21,474 nt of DNA, from NCBI GenBank assembly GCA_964410675.1, contig CAYPIB010000050.1, forward strand, positions 1 through 21,474. Reading direction: 5' to 3'. Positions 20,614 through 21,474 of this stretch are shown one piece after another. The translations under genes and the position numbers were made by a program. Each line of letters begins with the position of its first letter. Within the stretch, counting starts at the first letter, position 1. The notes under the pieces were generated by a model. The model ran no database searches, was not told where the DNA came from, and saw only the letters and a list, made by a program, of their open reading frames with translations. This stretch comes from RGIG3040 sp964410675 (GTDB lineage Bacteria > Bacillota > Clostridia > Lachnospirales > Lachnospiraceae).

Positions 20614-20681
20614 AAAAACCGGAGCAAAATATAAAAGACTGCCGACATTTCAGCCGTTCTTTCTATTTCTCTCCGGTTTTT
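20614..20681. terminator. Bidirectional cruciform terminator
   Basis: AAAAACCGGAG (20614-20624) and CTCCGGTTTTT (20671-20681) are perfect 11-bp arms, with weaker internal pairing in the loop. It lies between the convergent ends of the DUF6512-like gene (20601) and proS (20700). A U-tract is present on both strands. Confidence 0.75.
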
Positions 20682-20699
20682 ATTTATCCATTTTACGAT

Positions 20700-21474
20700 T
20701 TAATAGGATCTTCCCCAATAAACCATTTTATTTGCAGGTTTTCCACAACAAATACATTGATCAGAAATTGTTTCCTGTTCAAAAGGCATACAACGGCTTG
20801 TCGCACCAGTTACTTCTTTAATCTTATCTTCACATTCCTGCTCACCGCACCACATAGCCTTTATAAAGCCCGGTTTTTCCTCAACTGTCTTCTGGAACTC
20901 TTCCCAATCTTTTGCTGAATATGTGTGTGTATCCCGATGGTTTCTTGCACGCTCCAGCATTTCTGCCTGCATTTTTTCCAATACGTCAGCAATCTTACCT
21001 TCCAGTTCATCAAGGGAAACTTCCATTTTCTCTCTTGTATCACGACGTACCAAAATACATTTATTTGCTTCAATATCCTTTGGTCCAATTTCCACTCGTA
21101 CCGGAATACCACGCATTTCCTGCTCCGAAAACTTCCATCCCGGACTCTTATCCGTATCATCTACTTTTACCCGGAATGAAGAAGCAAGTCTATCTTTCAG
21201 CTCGGCAGCCTTTTCTAAAACACCTTCTTTTTTCTGCATAATCGGAATAATCATTACTTGCGTTGGTGCAACCTTTGGTGGAAGCACTAAACCGGAATTA
21301 TCACCATGTACCATAATAAGCCCGCCGATCATACGCGTAGAAACGCCCCATGATGTCTGGTGAACATACTGTAATTTATTATCTTTATCGGTATACTGAA
21401 TTTCAAAAGCCTTGGCAAAACCATCACCAAAGTTGTGGCTGGTACCTGACTGCAGCGCTTTCCCATCATGCATT
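20700..21474 (-). CDS. proS: Prolyl-tRNA synthetase, C-terminal part (runs off right edge)
   Basis: The visible 258 codons are the C-terminal half of a class II prolyl-tRNA synthetase of the short, archaeal/eukaryote-like type. Motif 3 and the end of the catalytic core are seen in GKALQSGTSHNFGDGFAKAF and TSWGVSTRMIGGLIMVHGD. The anticodon-binding domain follows (VAPTQVMIIPIM to about RRDTREKMEVS). The C-terminal zinc-binding-like domain has Cys residues in MWCGEQECEDK and QCICCGKPANK and ends KMVYWGRSY, as expected for this type. The frame is open to the window edge, so the Met at 21473 is internal. The enzyme charges tRNA-Pro in the cytoplasm. Antisense frames inside it are coding shadows. 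Confidence 0.96.
   Translation of the reverse strand, partial: MHDGKALQSGTSHNFGDGFAKAFEIQYTDKDNKLQYVHQTSWGVSTRMIGGLIMVHGDNSGLVLPPKVAPTQVMIIPIMQKKEGVLEKAAELKDRLASSFRVKVDDTDKSPGWKFSEQEMRGIPVRVEIGPKDIEANKCILVRRDTREKMEVSLDELEGKIADVLEKMQAEMLERARNHRDTHTYSAKDWEEFQKTVEEKPGFIKAMWCGEQECEDKIKEVTGATSRCMPFEQETISDQCICCGKPANKMVYWGRSY

Noticed and set aside
20912..21363. Plus-strand ORFs of 84-146 codons within proS
   Set aside because: They are antisense to conserved synthetase sequence and have no motif or start signal.

Overview
The window looks like a chromosomal segment of a low-GC anaerobic Firmicute, probably a Clostridia/Lachnospiraceae-type gut bacterium. This is inferred from AT-rich DNA with strong purine-rich ribosome binding sites, GHKL/LytTR signalling pairs, a Spo0A-type DNA-binding domain, a compact prolyl-tRNA synthetase and a GH65 phosphorylase operon that lacks its own ABC ATPase. 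No rRNA, tRNA, CRISPR array or transposase was seen.

Layout. (1) 1-2504, minus strand: an OmpR-type response regulator and a sensor kinase, followed by the start of a FtsX/MacB-type ABC permease that runs off the left edge. The same direct-repeat box precedes both the regulator and the permease. (2) 2539-5075: a decayed SUKH (SMI1/KNR4) immunity-like gene, a GNAT acetyltransferase and an isochorismatase-family hydrolase on the plus strand, a 33-residue orphan signal peptide with a near-consensus promoter, a perfect terminator stem and a 229-bp long inverted repeat. (3) 5080-12380, minus strand: an alpha-glucobiose utilisation locus with a LacI-family regulator, solute-binding lipoprotein, two permeases, a GH65 inverting phosphorylase and beta-phosphoglucomutase. 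A perfect 16-bp palindrome just downstream of the promoter is the likely operator. (4) 12595-19960: a signalling region with a Spo0A-domain response regulator plus GHKL kinase (plus strand), a LytTR regulator without an adjacent kinase, and a complete LytTR regulator-GHKL kinase operon (both minus strand), interrupted by a GNAT and a Cof-type HAD phosphatase. (5) 20086-21474: a DUF6512-like membrane protein and the C-terminal part of ProS, converging on a cruciform terminator.

The most interesting result is in region 4. Directly downstream of each LytTR regulator unit sits a promoter with the same architecture: two LytTR-type 9-bp half-sites repeating every 20 bp, then exactly 10 bp, then a TTGAA(A/G) -35, a 17-bp spacer and a -10. 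Each promoter fires into very short ORFs (17-18 residues) with strong ribosome binding sites, ending at a stem-loop terminator. A further 14-codon ORF with a perfect Shine-Dalgarno lies between the Spo0A-type regulator and its GHKL kinase. No AgrB or AgrD is present. These could be unannotated peptide-signalling or peptide-effector cassettes switched on by the neighbouring regulators. The promoter geometry is seen directly; peptide function is inference.
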